Shown here: positions 1 to 11,900 of the stretch, in pieces | How positions within the stretch are numbered: the stretch's first letter is position 1 | Layout of the letters: each line of letters opens with the position of its first letter | From: Nyssa sinensis | Lineage: Eukaryota; Streptophyta; Magnoliopsida; Cornales; Nyssaceae | Direction of reading: 5' to 3' | NCBI GenBank assembly: GCA_008638375.1 | Contig: CM018038.1 | Location: 15,708,515-15,772,514, forward strand | DNA length: 64,000 nucleotides | The notes under the pieces: model-generated | What the model was told of the DNA's origin: nothing | Databases searched by the model: none | The model's input: the letters and a program-made list of their open reading frames with translations, nothing else | Program-made: the position numbers and the translations under genes

Positions 1-480
1 TTTGATACCAATTTGAATGATGATGAAAGATATTTTTCATTCATATTTTTTTCGTTTACATGAATCACCCTTATATAGGATTTACACACTATAATTCTTA
101 AAACAGGAAAAGGAAAGAATCCGTGCTGCTCTAGGAAAGAATCCTTACAGCTCTACATTACTAAAATAGGAAAGATTTACTGCTAATATCTTGGTAATTC
201 AACAAAAACTTGTTCTAGATGTTTTAGAAATCTTTCCAAAAGGAAAATATTGAATATTGAGAATGTTTCCATAATGTATACTAAATTAGTTTCTGGAAGC
301 TTCACAAAAGCTTTTGAAAGTTTTCCTAGAATTTTCAGAGAGATTTTGCACCAGTTTCAACAACATTCCCTGTTAAAAGTTATCAATAGAAAAGAGGTAG
401 CACCTGTAGACATGGTCTTTCCCAAAGTGGCAAGTATATAGCTCAATCTTAGAACTATCACCATCATAAAACATAGAAAT
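1..480 (-). mobile_element. Copia-type LTR remnant at window edge (tentative)
   Basis: The first ten bases are the reverse complement of TGGTATCAAA, which resembles a copia tRNA-Met primer-binding site. They are followed by LTR-like sequence that holds, on the minus strand, a TATATAAGGG promoter-like box near 70-80. This would be the 5' LTR of a minus-strand element lying mostly left of the window. The outer LTR end was not found and no second LTR is visible, so the right boundary is approximate. Confidence 0.35.
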
Positions 481-1050
481 GGAAGCTCATCTAGCATATC
501 ATCAGTTAAGTCATCCACAATTCACGTGAATAGATATCTGCCTTCTTTAAATCAATTCAGCAGTTCTACAATTTTATTCAAACAATTATTCCTTCAATTT
601 TCTCAATCATTCAAATATATAACTGCCTTCTTTCTTTTCCCTTAATTATTAGGTCATCTCTCTAAGAACTAGCAAATGCTTCATACAAGTCAATGCATGT
701 GGTAAGCAGCAATTTCTCTGTTCATTCCATTCATTCTCCATTAATCGTCAACAATGAAAGTAGTTCCAATGGTTCAAATTCCCAGCATACTGGTCCTACT
801 AAGACTTCCAGTCTTCATGAAAGGTTCATGAATTGATTCTCTCCTAGTTAAGGCACTTCCATATATCTGCTTTATTCGTGTGGTATGCTTCATTCCTCAC
901 TTATCAAAGATTCTTCAGCCATTCGTATCAAACAGTTTCACCAACCATAAATATTAGTGCACTTAATACAATAACATGTGGCCGTGACCTCTCTTTTTTG
1001 TTGGGCATTTTCATCCCATTACTCTAGTTATCCAAAAAAATGCCCTCATC

Positions 1051-1278
1051 TGAACTCTTTGTTTCATGGATTAGATAAGGGTAGATTAGCTCTCCCCTTC
1101 ACTAATAGCAATAGGATTAATAATCCCAACCCTCCCCTCCCATTATTTTATCCATGCTCTAAATCATTATTACTCCCGGTATTATTAGTGAACATCTTCC
1201 TTTTTTTCCCCAAACACCACAAGGGCAATAGAACCAATTTATCCACCCCCCTCTCAAGCCAGCAAAAAAAACATAGCT
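1051..1278. mobile_element. PIF/Harbinger-like MITE, copy 1 (decayed)
   Basis: This stretch is collinear with the clearer copy at 11184-11417. They share the GATTRGATAAGGGT start, the CCCTCCCCTCCCATTATTTT core and the ACATAGCYTAAAGG end. The right end has TAA next to it, as expected for a TWA target site; the left end is eroded. It has no coding capacity and lies in the first visible intron of the MADS-box gene. Confidence 0.6.
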
Positions 1279-2965
1279 TAAAGGAATATATCCCACAACT
1301 TCAGCAGATTGCTTAGCCCTATTAGCATGACAATACATTATAGGACCCAAACTGCTGACATCTGCCACAGGATAAACCACTGTCTCTCTTCTTTTCCCAT
1401 ATAGAAGAAGCAATGATAGTAGCTGGGGAATAAGGATCGGCCAACCCTGTCTCAGAAACAGCGGTAATATAGAGGATGCAAGACATACTCCTTCACTACA
1501 GTTTTTCAATCTACTCTCCAAATCCCAGAACCCTGTTCCAATAAAGAAAATTTATAATCCACGTGACTAGCTCCCTCCCTCATTCAACAAGTTTTATAGA
1601 CAATAATGCAACTTACCTAAAAAATAAAAATAAATTGATAACTTTTATAGAGACCTTAACTCTGTAAACTAAAGAAGACAAAAAACATCCAGAGCTTCAT
1701 GCTTGGAGCCACTATTTTATGATTATTTGAAAGAGTTTAAATACTCAAATCATCTCGATAAATCCTTATCCAAACTATTTGAGATCAGCTACATCAGTCT
1801 TGTCTCGCCATTCTATTCTATTTAAAATTAAAAATCATTAACTCAATTAAATCACACATTATCATATCTTTTTTTACTATCTCTACAAAAGTTAATTTTG
1901 ATCGCCCTTGCCCCTTAGCAGGACCTTTGGTATGAACCATGTCACTCTTTAAACTACTTTAATTGATTTTCTCTCATTTTATCTCTTATAGGTGCTACTC
2001 TTACAATCTCACAAAAGTGTTCATTTTTAATTTTACCATTTCTTATCTTATCACACAACCATCTCAACATGTTTGTATGTTGCATAAAGACACTCTTCAA
2101 GGATGCATTCAAAAGGAAAAAAGAATGAATAGAAACCGTAAAGAAGGCTAAAAAGTCAGTTCCAGCTGATTAATAGACTTAAATTGTAAAGTGTTGTAAA
2201 AAAAACTTGGCTTAAGTAGGAAATTAAGAAATGTTATGAAGAACACAATAGTGACAAACAATGACTCTGCTTCGACGTAGCAACCTACTAGATTTAGTTT
2301 TCATCAAAATAGAAAATTGAAAAGAACAATTCTAAGAAGTAATAACTCGGCTTCAAAATATCTTTCAAATATCAACTACTTAGATATGTCTTTCTTCAGC
2401 ACAAGACACTAGTAAAAGATGACACACAGCTTTTAATAAAATTGTTATCAAAATAGAAAAATGTAAAGAACAATTCTAAGAAGGTAACTCATAACTGTCA
2501 AATATCAACTACTTAGATATGTCTTTCTTCAGCATTAGACACTAGTAAAAGATGACACAGTATTTAATAAAATTAGAGGGCAAGGGGAGACAAAAGGAGG
2601 AATGTGATAAAGTGCAGCACTCCAAGTTCAAATTTCCAATATGCATTATATTCAATTTCAGGCTAAAATAAAATAGACCTTTCAAGATATTGTAAAAAAA
2701 TATTTAAAAAAAAAAAGGAAAATAACAAGGAGAAAATTATATATTGGTTAGGTCTGGTCTTCAAGTTGTATGCCAACTTACAGAACTCATTTCGCTGGCA
2801 AATAAAATAGATTGATTTTCTCTCACATTTGTTCTTCCTGCATTGATGCATGATGTAAATTGCCATGTTACAAAACAATTCAATGTGTGCAAATATTGTA
2901 GACATATCTAACATGTATAGATGCTACTTTTACCAGCTAACATGTTTTGATGCTACTTTTACCAG
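1279..2965. other. Intron 1 (3' part) of the MADS-box gene
   Basis: This is non-coding AT-rich sequence between the unseen MADS-domain exon and exon 2. A diverged local repeat lies at about 2300-2580: the run around TCAACTACTTAGATATGTC occurs twice, about 140 bp apart. No other gene signal was seen. The intron ends with a duplicated acceptor described separately. Confidence 0.6.
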
Positions 2966-2967
2966 CA
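2910..2967 (+). repeat. 29-bp direct repeat duplicating the exon 2 splice acceptor
   Basis: Two adjacent 29-bp units (about 2910-2938 and 2939-2967) both contain GATGCTACTTTTACCAG, giving AG acceptors ending at 2936 and 2965. Only the second continues the MADS reading frame. Use of the first would add 29 nt and, with exon 1 ending in AG, would read AGC TAA, an immediate stop. Confidence 0.85.
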
Positions 2968-5900
2968 TGAAGTCAATAATCGAAAGATACAACAAATCTA
3001 AAGAGGAACATAACCAACTGGCAAACCCAAATTCTGAAGTCAAGGTGATTTTAGTAACCAGTCCTCCATTTTCTTCTGCAAGCTTACCTTCATATTAAAA
3101 AAGGCATACTTGAAAAATGTTTTTCATTTCGTTGCAATTACCTTGATTTTAACTTATGCATGGAAAAGTGTATGACTTTCCTCCACGAGTTCCTAGATTT
3201 AGGATCGTGTTGGATCTTAAACTGTCTAGTAGCAGGTATGAAGTGTCTACAGATATGGTAGAGTGCTTGTTGCAATTGCCATAAATTCATTGTTTTTCAT
3301 TTCGTTGCAATTACCTTGATTTTAACTTATGCATGGAAAAGTGTATGACTTTCCTCCCCGAGTTCCTAGATTTAGGATCGTGTGGATCTTAAACTGTCTA
3401 GTAGCAGGTATGAAGTGTCTAAAGATATGGTAGAGTGCTTGTTGCAATTGCCATAAATTCATTTTCATGCAAGCGGGGTAGTATCTTGGGGGCTGGGCCG
3501 GGCTACAGCCCCCTGCAAATTATAGAATATATTTTTTTTACATGTAAAATTTTGGCATTTTTAGAATTAGTCCATTCTAAAATATTGACTCAATCCAATC
3601 TTTTCCCATTATTTCTCTCATTTCTTACCCAAAATTTTAGCCCACCTTCCAAAATTTTGGCCTAACCCAATCTTACCCATCATTTCACTTATTTTTCACC
3701 TTAAAATTTTGGCCAAATCCAAAATTCCCACTAAAATTTTCTCCAAAAACTTTCTAGCCCTCTTTTAATAATTTTCCCAGTTCTGCCATTGCCCACTTGA
3801 GTAAGATTACTTATGCTAAAAGAGCAATGGCCTCTAACCAAGGGCGGATGTACTAGCAGACTAGCCCGGGCTATAGCCCACCCCAAATTATTCTAACTAA
3901 AAATTTTCATACATGTAAATTTTTTACCCTTTCCAAGTTAGCCCATCCTAGAATTTTGGTCCCACCCAATCTTTACCCAGTGAATTACATCATTTTCCTT
4001 ATTTCTCATCATAAAATTTTGGCCAACTCAGAAATTTTCTACTAAAATTTTAAAGAATCTCATCATTTCTCTCATTTTTCACTCCAAAATTTTGACCCTA
4101 CCTAAAATTATCCCATTATATTTTTTTAGCCCTTTCCAAATTTTTTTCCTGGTTCCGCCCTTGCTTTCATGCCACATTTGATTGTTTGACCATTCCATGA
4201 GTAATTTTTTGTACAAACAAGGGAACGAGGTTAGATGTTTTCCTTTTACTTCTTTATTATTTTCTCTCTTTTTTTCCAAAAACAAAAATTAATAAGCATC
4301 AAATTACTATTATTCTGAAAGATGATACCTTGATGATTTCTAAAAGATAAAGAAGCCCATGTCTATTATCTAGTACGCAAGGATCAAATTCTTTGACTTT
4401 GCTTTTGTTACTTCCCAATTGGAAACACAAAGACACTACTGCTGTTTGTAATATTAAGTTTTTAGTTGTCTTATCTTTTACTTTTTTGTATTAGATGGTA
4501 TTTATGTCTTTTGTTGGAAGGGGTATAAATAAAAGAATACAAGGGAGCGAACAGTGATTGACAGCCCTTTTTCAGCAAATCTCTTTCCTTTCTCTCTTCT
4601 TCTCCTGCATCTCTGTTCTCCACAATTCTTAACCTACAGACAAATTAAACTTGTTATCAAAGAAGGCAAAGGTCATGAATTCAATCAGGTACACATAAGT
4701 TGTTCAAACCATACTTTCACATAAGCTCTAAGCACAAGAAAAGCGGACCTCATTACTTACCCTGGGGAAAAAAGTGCACCTCATTAAGGCTTTTTTTATT
4801 ATTATCATTTTAACACACCCTTTTCTTTTTCTTTTTTATCGATTGTTGACCAATGTCTTTTACCATGTATCATGATCTTATGTGATACATCATACTATTT
4901 AAACATATCAGATATTTGGATTTCTAGATTCACTGGCTTATGGTTGAGTACTTGAATTCAATGTTTTGAGTGCTTCATTCTAAACATTTATGATAATATA
5001 ATAATATATAGAATCTGTTTGAACATAGCATTTTATTATTGCATATTTGTAGTGGTATTTGATTTTGTTGAATCCAAATGCTAACTGATATGTATATGTG
5101 TGTGTATTGATTTAGCAAACCTCTTAGCTGGTTATTTTTAATTTTTATTCTGATTAGTTTTGTGTTGCATATTTTGAATTGTTTCACTTGTCCATTGATT
5201 TAAGTTAAATGCATATGCCAATTGAAGGATATTAGTACATTGAATTAGAAATTTTCTAAATTGATATGCAAAAGAATTCAATTCTTTCATTTTTGACCAG
5301 TTTTGTTGCATGTTTTGAATAATTTCAATTGTAACTACATTCAACATAATCCTATAACACATCTGTCTTACCTTATGTTGTTATGTTGTGCCTTGCACCT
5401 TGTGTTGTTATGTTGTGCCTTGCACTTTGGCTCTTGGTGACATTGGTGCCTTAGCGCACTTTACACCTCGACTACGGGTAGCTCTGTTCCAACGCATAGG
5501 ACAAAGAAGTCTTAAGGATTTTGTTTTTGCCATTTACCCGCGCAAGGGAGAGGGACGAAGAGAGGTCCTCCACCCAAAAAAACAAATACAAGAATAAGGA
5601 ATACAGGGTTTCTAAGAGCAGGAGATCCAAAGAGATAAGAAAAAAAAATAGCAAAAGGGGTAAGTAATCCTTAATAACCTCTTCCAAAGTGATGGCAGCG
5701 CCCCTAGCCATCATTGGCATCAAAAGCAGACATTCAAGAAATACAAAGGATTATTTCAACATGGTGGACTAATTCCTTAAACTCCCATTAGCACTCTTAA
5801 CCCACTTGATCACATTGGACCTATCCACATCCACATGAATATATGTTAAGTTCTTTTAAATCTAGCTTCCTTCAAGCCATCTGAGACCACTCCAATGACA

Positions 5901-8900
5901 AGGCCTTAATAATAAATCTAGTGATATGTAAACAGAATCCTAATAAAAGAAATAACCTACAATAACTTGAGAATGTCTATCAAGACCAACAATATCTGGG
6001 AAATGAGTAGTGATAAAGAGAAATATATCTTTATTAAAAGTTCAATTCATATTTGTCATACTAATGAAGAATTTCTAGTTATAGACAAGTGCACATATCA
6101 AACTCGAGGACTTGTAATTTATAGATGTGGAGAAAAGAGAAGAAAAAAAACTCACGAAGCAATCAATAATATCCAAAAGAATTAGAAAACATGGAAATTA
6201 GCACTCCAAAATCATGTTTCTTGCTAACAAATAAACTACCTTTTATAGAATACATAACAGTTGTAGTTTTTATATTATTTAGTGTATCTATCTTTGTAAC
6301 ACAAGCCTTAATTAAAAAATTTGAAACATAATAATAGTAACACATGTATATCCAAAACAGTTCTAATATAAATAAAATAAAACACACAACGATTGATTAT
6401 TAGATCCATACATAATTAAAATTCAAACATTTCGCTCCATATATAATAAGTTTGTTTCCTTAAGAGGTGGATGGTTAAAATATTAGTCCACTTTATGGCA
6501 TGTTGAATAGGACCTTGTTAGGTAAATAGCCAATGAGGTCCTTCTGGGTTGGGGGCTACGAAGCAACATGACACAAACACGGCTTTTTTTAAAAAAAAGT
6601 AGGACACGGATACGTTGAGGACACGTTAAATATATATTTTTATCTTTTTTTATATGACTACATAATAAAAATTTAATATTATTTTAATTAAAATTGACAA
6701 AAAAAACACAAATCATGAAAATATTATTAATATATCAAAATAACAAAATTATTGAATAAAAATTTAAGAATTTCATTTAATCATCAACATTTGTGATTCA
6801 ATTTTCAAAACAAACAAATTTGTTAACTACTGTGTATAAAAAAAAAAAAAAAGTGGACAAGAAGAGGAGAAAAAAAGAGAAATTTTTTTCAAAAAACGCG
6901 TCTATAACATGTCTGGAACGTGTGAAATTCAAAAAAATTGGATACTTTTTTTTCACTTGTCCAAGTGTGTCCGTGTCTAACAAGTGTCTATTAGGATACG
7001 CAAGGCAAAATAGAGTGTCCATGCTTCATTGTTGGGAACTTGAGAAATTTTCAAGGTGAAGAGTCTCTTTTTTATCTTTTTCTTTTTGATAATTGAAAGG
7101 CACCCACGTGCACATGAAGTATAAAAAAGAGAACTAATTACAAACAAATATCAACTAAGAACTCTAAAAAAGAATCTATAGACAGAACAATGCTCCTTTG
7201 AAACCAAAGAACAAAGCTCTAGTCAATTATAGCTTCAGTGTCCACAAAGGGGACTCTACCCCTTCAAAAAATCTCCTACTCCTATTCCTATCAAACAATA
7301 TACACCACCAGAGGCATAGAGGTGCCACTTTTCAAGCAGCCTCCTTGCCTCAACCCCTTCATTCCCCTTTGTTGCCAAGATAATTATACCCTAAACGGGT
7401 TGAATAGTGTTTATGGCAAACTTTTTGGGACTATCTCTACTTAATGTGATTTATACAAAGATGATGTATCAAATGTTTAATCAATCACATTTAGGGGTGG
7501 CAATTTGCCCCGCCCCGTCAGGTCCCCGCCCCTAATGGGGCGGGTATGGGGTGCTCATAAACGGGGTCGGGGCGGGGATTTTAAAACCCCGTCGGGTTCA
7601 GGGCAGGGTCGGGGAATGGTCACCCCGCCCCGCCCCGTTTATATATTAAGTTTTTTAATTTTTTTTTAAATATATTATATTTATCAATAAATAACCTTAT
7701 ATAAAATTAATTTTAAGATTTTTTATATTACACTTATATATATATATATATTTTTTTATATATTATTTATTTTGAAAAAATAAATTTATTTATTTATTAA
7801 AATAAAAGTTTTAACTTAAAAAAATATATATATAACGGGGTTCGGGGCGGGGTTGGGGTAGGCTTTAAACGGGGCGGGGTGGGGTCGGGGGAAGAAAATA
7901 TAAACAGGGTCGGGGTCGGGGAAGGGTCACCCCGCCCTGAACCCACCCTGTTGCCATTCCTAATCACATTCAACATTAGATGAGCAATAATGTAAAACAG
8001 AGAGTGAGAGAAAAGATCCAAACACAACTATTTTTACGTGATTCAACCCCGGCCTACAAACATGACACAAGTATTCACACCTTGAGATTTTCAATCCACT
8101 ATCTTGCTCTGCTTCATAGGTGGAGTCCATGGATTTAAATAGTGGTGGCGAGATACGACGCGATCACAATTATGGTGTAACGGTATTAGGAATATTGTGC
8201 CATTCGTAATGGAAATCATAAATTGCAACCGTGATTTTTTTTTCTTTCAAATACTAGCAAACCTCTTAAACGTCATGATACACATAATTTGACAATAATT
8301 TATCACATTTAATTTTTTATTATTAGTTTTCAATTTTCAAACACCTAAAAAGATAATTTTTTATAAGTAACACCTAGAAAGATATTTTACTGTTATATAC
8401 GAATTTTTTCAAGTTAAACTAGTAAGAAAAAATTATTTGATTTGAATAACATTACAACAACTAATACAAATAATAACAAAAAAATGATTTAAATATGAAA
8501 AATTAGTTTAATGTGATTAATAATGGAATAAAAAATTTGAGGCCAAAGGCCTTTTCCGAAGTCACATTGGCCTAAATTTTTTAGTAACTAGTTTCAATTT
8601 TTTTAATTATTTTGTTAAATAACTCTCTTGTATTCAGATCTCATAAAAATAGAGATCATAAAGATTCTGCCAAAAAAAAGAACAAAAATTCAAATCAGCC
8701 ATATTTGTCCTATACCAGCCATAAGGGGCCTGTAATACCGATAATAGTTGTATCGGTCAATATGGTTACAAATTTTGGTTTCGCCGATATATTAGCCTCT
8801 ATTGGTATCAGAAAGTAAAAAAAGCGATATATGTATTGGCCGATACGATACGTAGCAATCGTTATCTAAATCTATGGGTAGAGAACAAACCTTTGCACAA

Positions 8901-11900
8901 ACCCTCGAAACTTGCAAGGGATACCACACTATTTTACACAATCTTCTTGCAAGTGAAGAGTAACCTTTACAATCTATCTTTCCTAATGAGGTGAAATAAC
9001 TCAAGCAAATGACTCCTAATGAGTCTGATTTTTACAATGAAAGCTCACTCTAGAATGAAGCCAGTGAAAGAGATGCTCTCTGACCCTCTTTCACATAATG
9101 ATCTCAAGGTCTCTCTCTTTTCTTATATGTGAAACCCATTTGAAATCTAGTCATTATAATGCATTAAATGTGTGAACGAAGCCTTTTTGAGCTAGCAATT
9201 TGCCTGATTTGTGGCATCAGTTGACTGAAACTAATGATCAATCAACTACTTGTTTAAATTCAAATGCATTGGTTGACTACACCATGTTTGGGTCGACTGT
9301 TTATGACAAAAGGCACAACTCATTCAAAGTCTAAGAACATCAGTTGACTACTATTATCTTTCAATCAACTACTTTTAGTAGAGTAAGAATTCATAGTTCA
9401 AAGTTCAAAAGGCAGTGGTCGACTACTCTTAACAGAATATATAACTCTTTCAAGTCTCAATTTTGTTCTATATAACTTCAGTCGACCAATTCTAATAGAA
9501 TCAGTTTGTTGATTCAACTAATTAAGCTCTGGTTGACTAAGAACATCAGTTGACTACTATTATCTTTCAATCAACTACTTTTAGTAGAGTGAGAATTCAT
9601 AGTTCAAAGTTCAAAAGGCAGTGGTCGACTACTCTTAACAGAATATATAACTCTTTCAAGTCTCGATTTTGTTCTATATAACTTCAGTCGACTAATTCTA
9701 ATAGAATCAGTTTGTTGATTCAACCAATTAAGCTCTGGTTGACTGATGTTATCTATTGGAACAGTATCGTTATAGGCTTATCAATTGTAAGCTTCGGTCG
9801 ACTGCTTCCACAAAATGATCGACTAATACTTCGAATAAGCATCCTACTCAGTTTTGTAAAATGATGAATCTCAATTAAAATCTCCACTGAGTTAGCCTCT
9901 ATAAATCTCAACGAGGACATTTAAGTTCTAAATGATATGATAACTCATTATGGTATGATTTAGAACTTAAGCCATTTCTTAAGGACTGTTACCATGATAA
10001 AGATTATGTTTTAAGGTAGGGAGTCCAAAGGTTTTGAGCCACGTAAATTAATCAAACAAATCATTATACAATTTGTACCTATTCACTCACACACCTAATT
10101 GAAGATTCCTAGCTTCACGAATAATCTTCTTCTGAAATTTGTCTTGAGCTTAAAGTTTATATTCCAGTGATGAGATCCTGATTAGCTTTTCCTTCTTTTC
10201 TACATGGTGTGAGTGCACCTTGTTTTATCATTTATCACTTTTGACATAAAACCATTAGTACAAGCTTATCACTCTTTCCCTCAGGTTGAAATCTGGAGGC
10301 CAACACCCTCCAACTGTCTAACACATGCTTAACAGATTGCAACAAAATCCACTGAATCCCGAACAATGAAAACAAAAGCCCCCACAACTCCCTAACTACC
10401 TTACAATGCACCAAAAGATGTTTGATCATTTCATTCCGTACTTGCACATGCACAAGCATAACTCCTCGCTTCCTAAGATTATTAATTGTAAGAATCTTTC
10501 TCCACCAAAGGTGAAAAGTCCTTGTGATTGTAGCCTTTGAAAGAGATCTCTTTTCTTTTCTTTCTTTCTTTCTTTCTTTTTTTTTTATTTTATAAATATG
10601 GCCTTCAAAAGAGATTTCAAGTATTGTTCCCTCCTATAAAGAAATATGCTTTGTGGTGGGAATGGCAATGAGGTGGATTTGATAGGGATTTTTGTGTGAT
10701 CTACCTTTTGTCTACCCCCACCCTAGCCTATCTTTGTTATGGTTCACCAAGATACATTGTTGAATGACTACTTAACCTCCTATCATTCAGTGTAGTTTGC
10801 TCCCCAATAATTCATAGAAATCTACACCAAATAAGAGATGGATTCTTTCCATTATCCCTTCGTGGATCTATAAAGCTTGAGAGTGAGCTCCCCCCCACCC
10901 CCTATTTTCCAAGAAGGATTCAAAATTTTGGCATATAACAGAAGTTCATGCTCTTCCCTTTGTTATTAATTATTGATAATTCCTTTCATGTCTGTACACA
11001 TTCAAATGCTACCCATCGTGTTTAAATAGTAGTTGTGAACATATATTTGGTTATGAATGATCTATTCGAGGGAAAGGGTGATTCCTAAACATAGAATTTA
11101 GTAAATTACAAAATAGGTCAAGGCAAAAACTTGCCTATTACTTGCTTCTACAACTTCAATTCTACTTTATGCAAAAATATTAAGGTCATGTTTGTTTCCT
11201 AGATTGGATAAGGGTGGATTTGTTTTCCCCTTCACTAATAGTGATAGGATTAGTAATCTCAACCCTCCCCTCCCATTATTTTATCCATGTTATGGGTCAT
11301 TATTTACTCCCCATACTATTAGTGAACCCCTTCCTTTTTTTTCCAAACACCGGCTTTAGAAGGCCATCGAGACTAATTTATCCAAACCCCTCCTCAAGCC
11401 GAAAAACAAACATAGCCTAAAGGCCATTGCCAGGCCCATTCATTCTTATTGATTATTAGCACTCTTAAGTCAAGGAGTACGAGGGTTGACATATTGTGAA
11501 AAATAGCTCCTTTTACAGAATTATAGTCAATTTGGAAGGAAACAAACAAAATCTCTATTTAAAGGATTTTAAGGTCCCATATATTGTTAATGTAAAGCCA
11601 TTCGGTGTTCTAGTATCCAATATATTAAAGGGATCCCCCTTTTAGTAATATCTTATCTAGTGAATAAAATATTGATAGTGACCTTCATATCAAACTTCCA
11701 AGGTATAAAAATGCCAATAAAGGCATCATTAATGTTACCTGGAACATGGATCGTTATAGTACGTGGAACGGGAACGTAGATCGTTACTTGTTATAGAATG
11801 TGGTACGTTAGAGGTAGGCTTCTTCAAATTACTTTGTTAGAATGAAATATGTTTATTTGGAATGTGATATGCTTTTTTATTGTATTTGTAATAATATTAG

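Larger units (their letters stand above)
7971..10200 (-). mobile_element. Decayed LTR-type retroelement sequence, interrupted by a TIR element
   Basis: The text at 8020-8125 (TTTTTACGTGATTCAACC, then ATTTTCAATCCACTATCTTG) has the wording usual near plant LTR ends. The same kind of sequence resumes at 8880-9180 after the inserted element at 8127-8877. From 9200 to 9830 it becomes rich in GTYGACT motifs, with a ~206-bp tandem duplication. No PBS, polypurine tract or coding part was found, so family and boundaries are uncertain. Confidence 0.4.

Noticed and set aside
5472..5723. Leu-rich minus-strand frame of 83 codons, possible membrane peptide
   Set aside because: Its hydrophobicity comes from translating an A-rich + strand; no family match or gene context.
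7797..8027. Minus-strand 76-codon frame rich in Pro/Thr
   Set aside because: It is a by-product of the GC-rich arm of the hAT MITE at 7492-7962.
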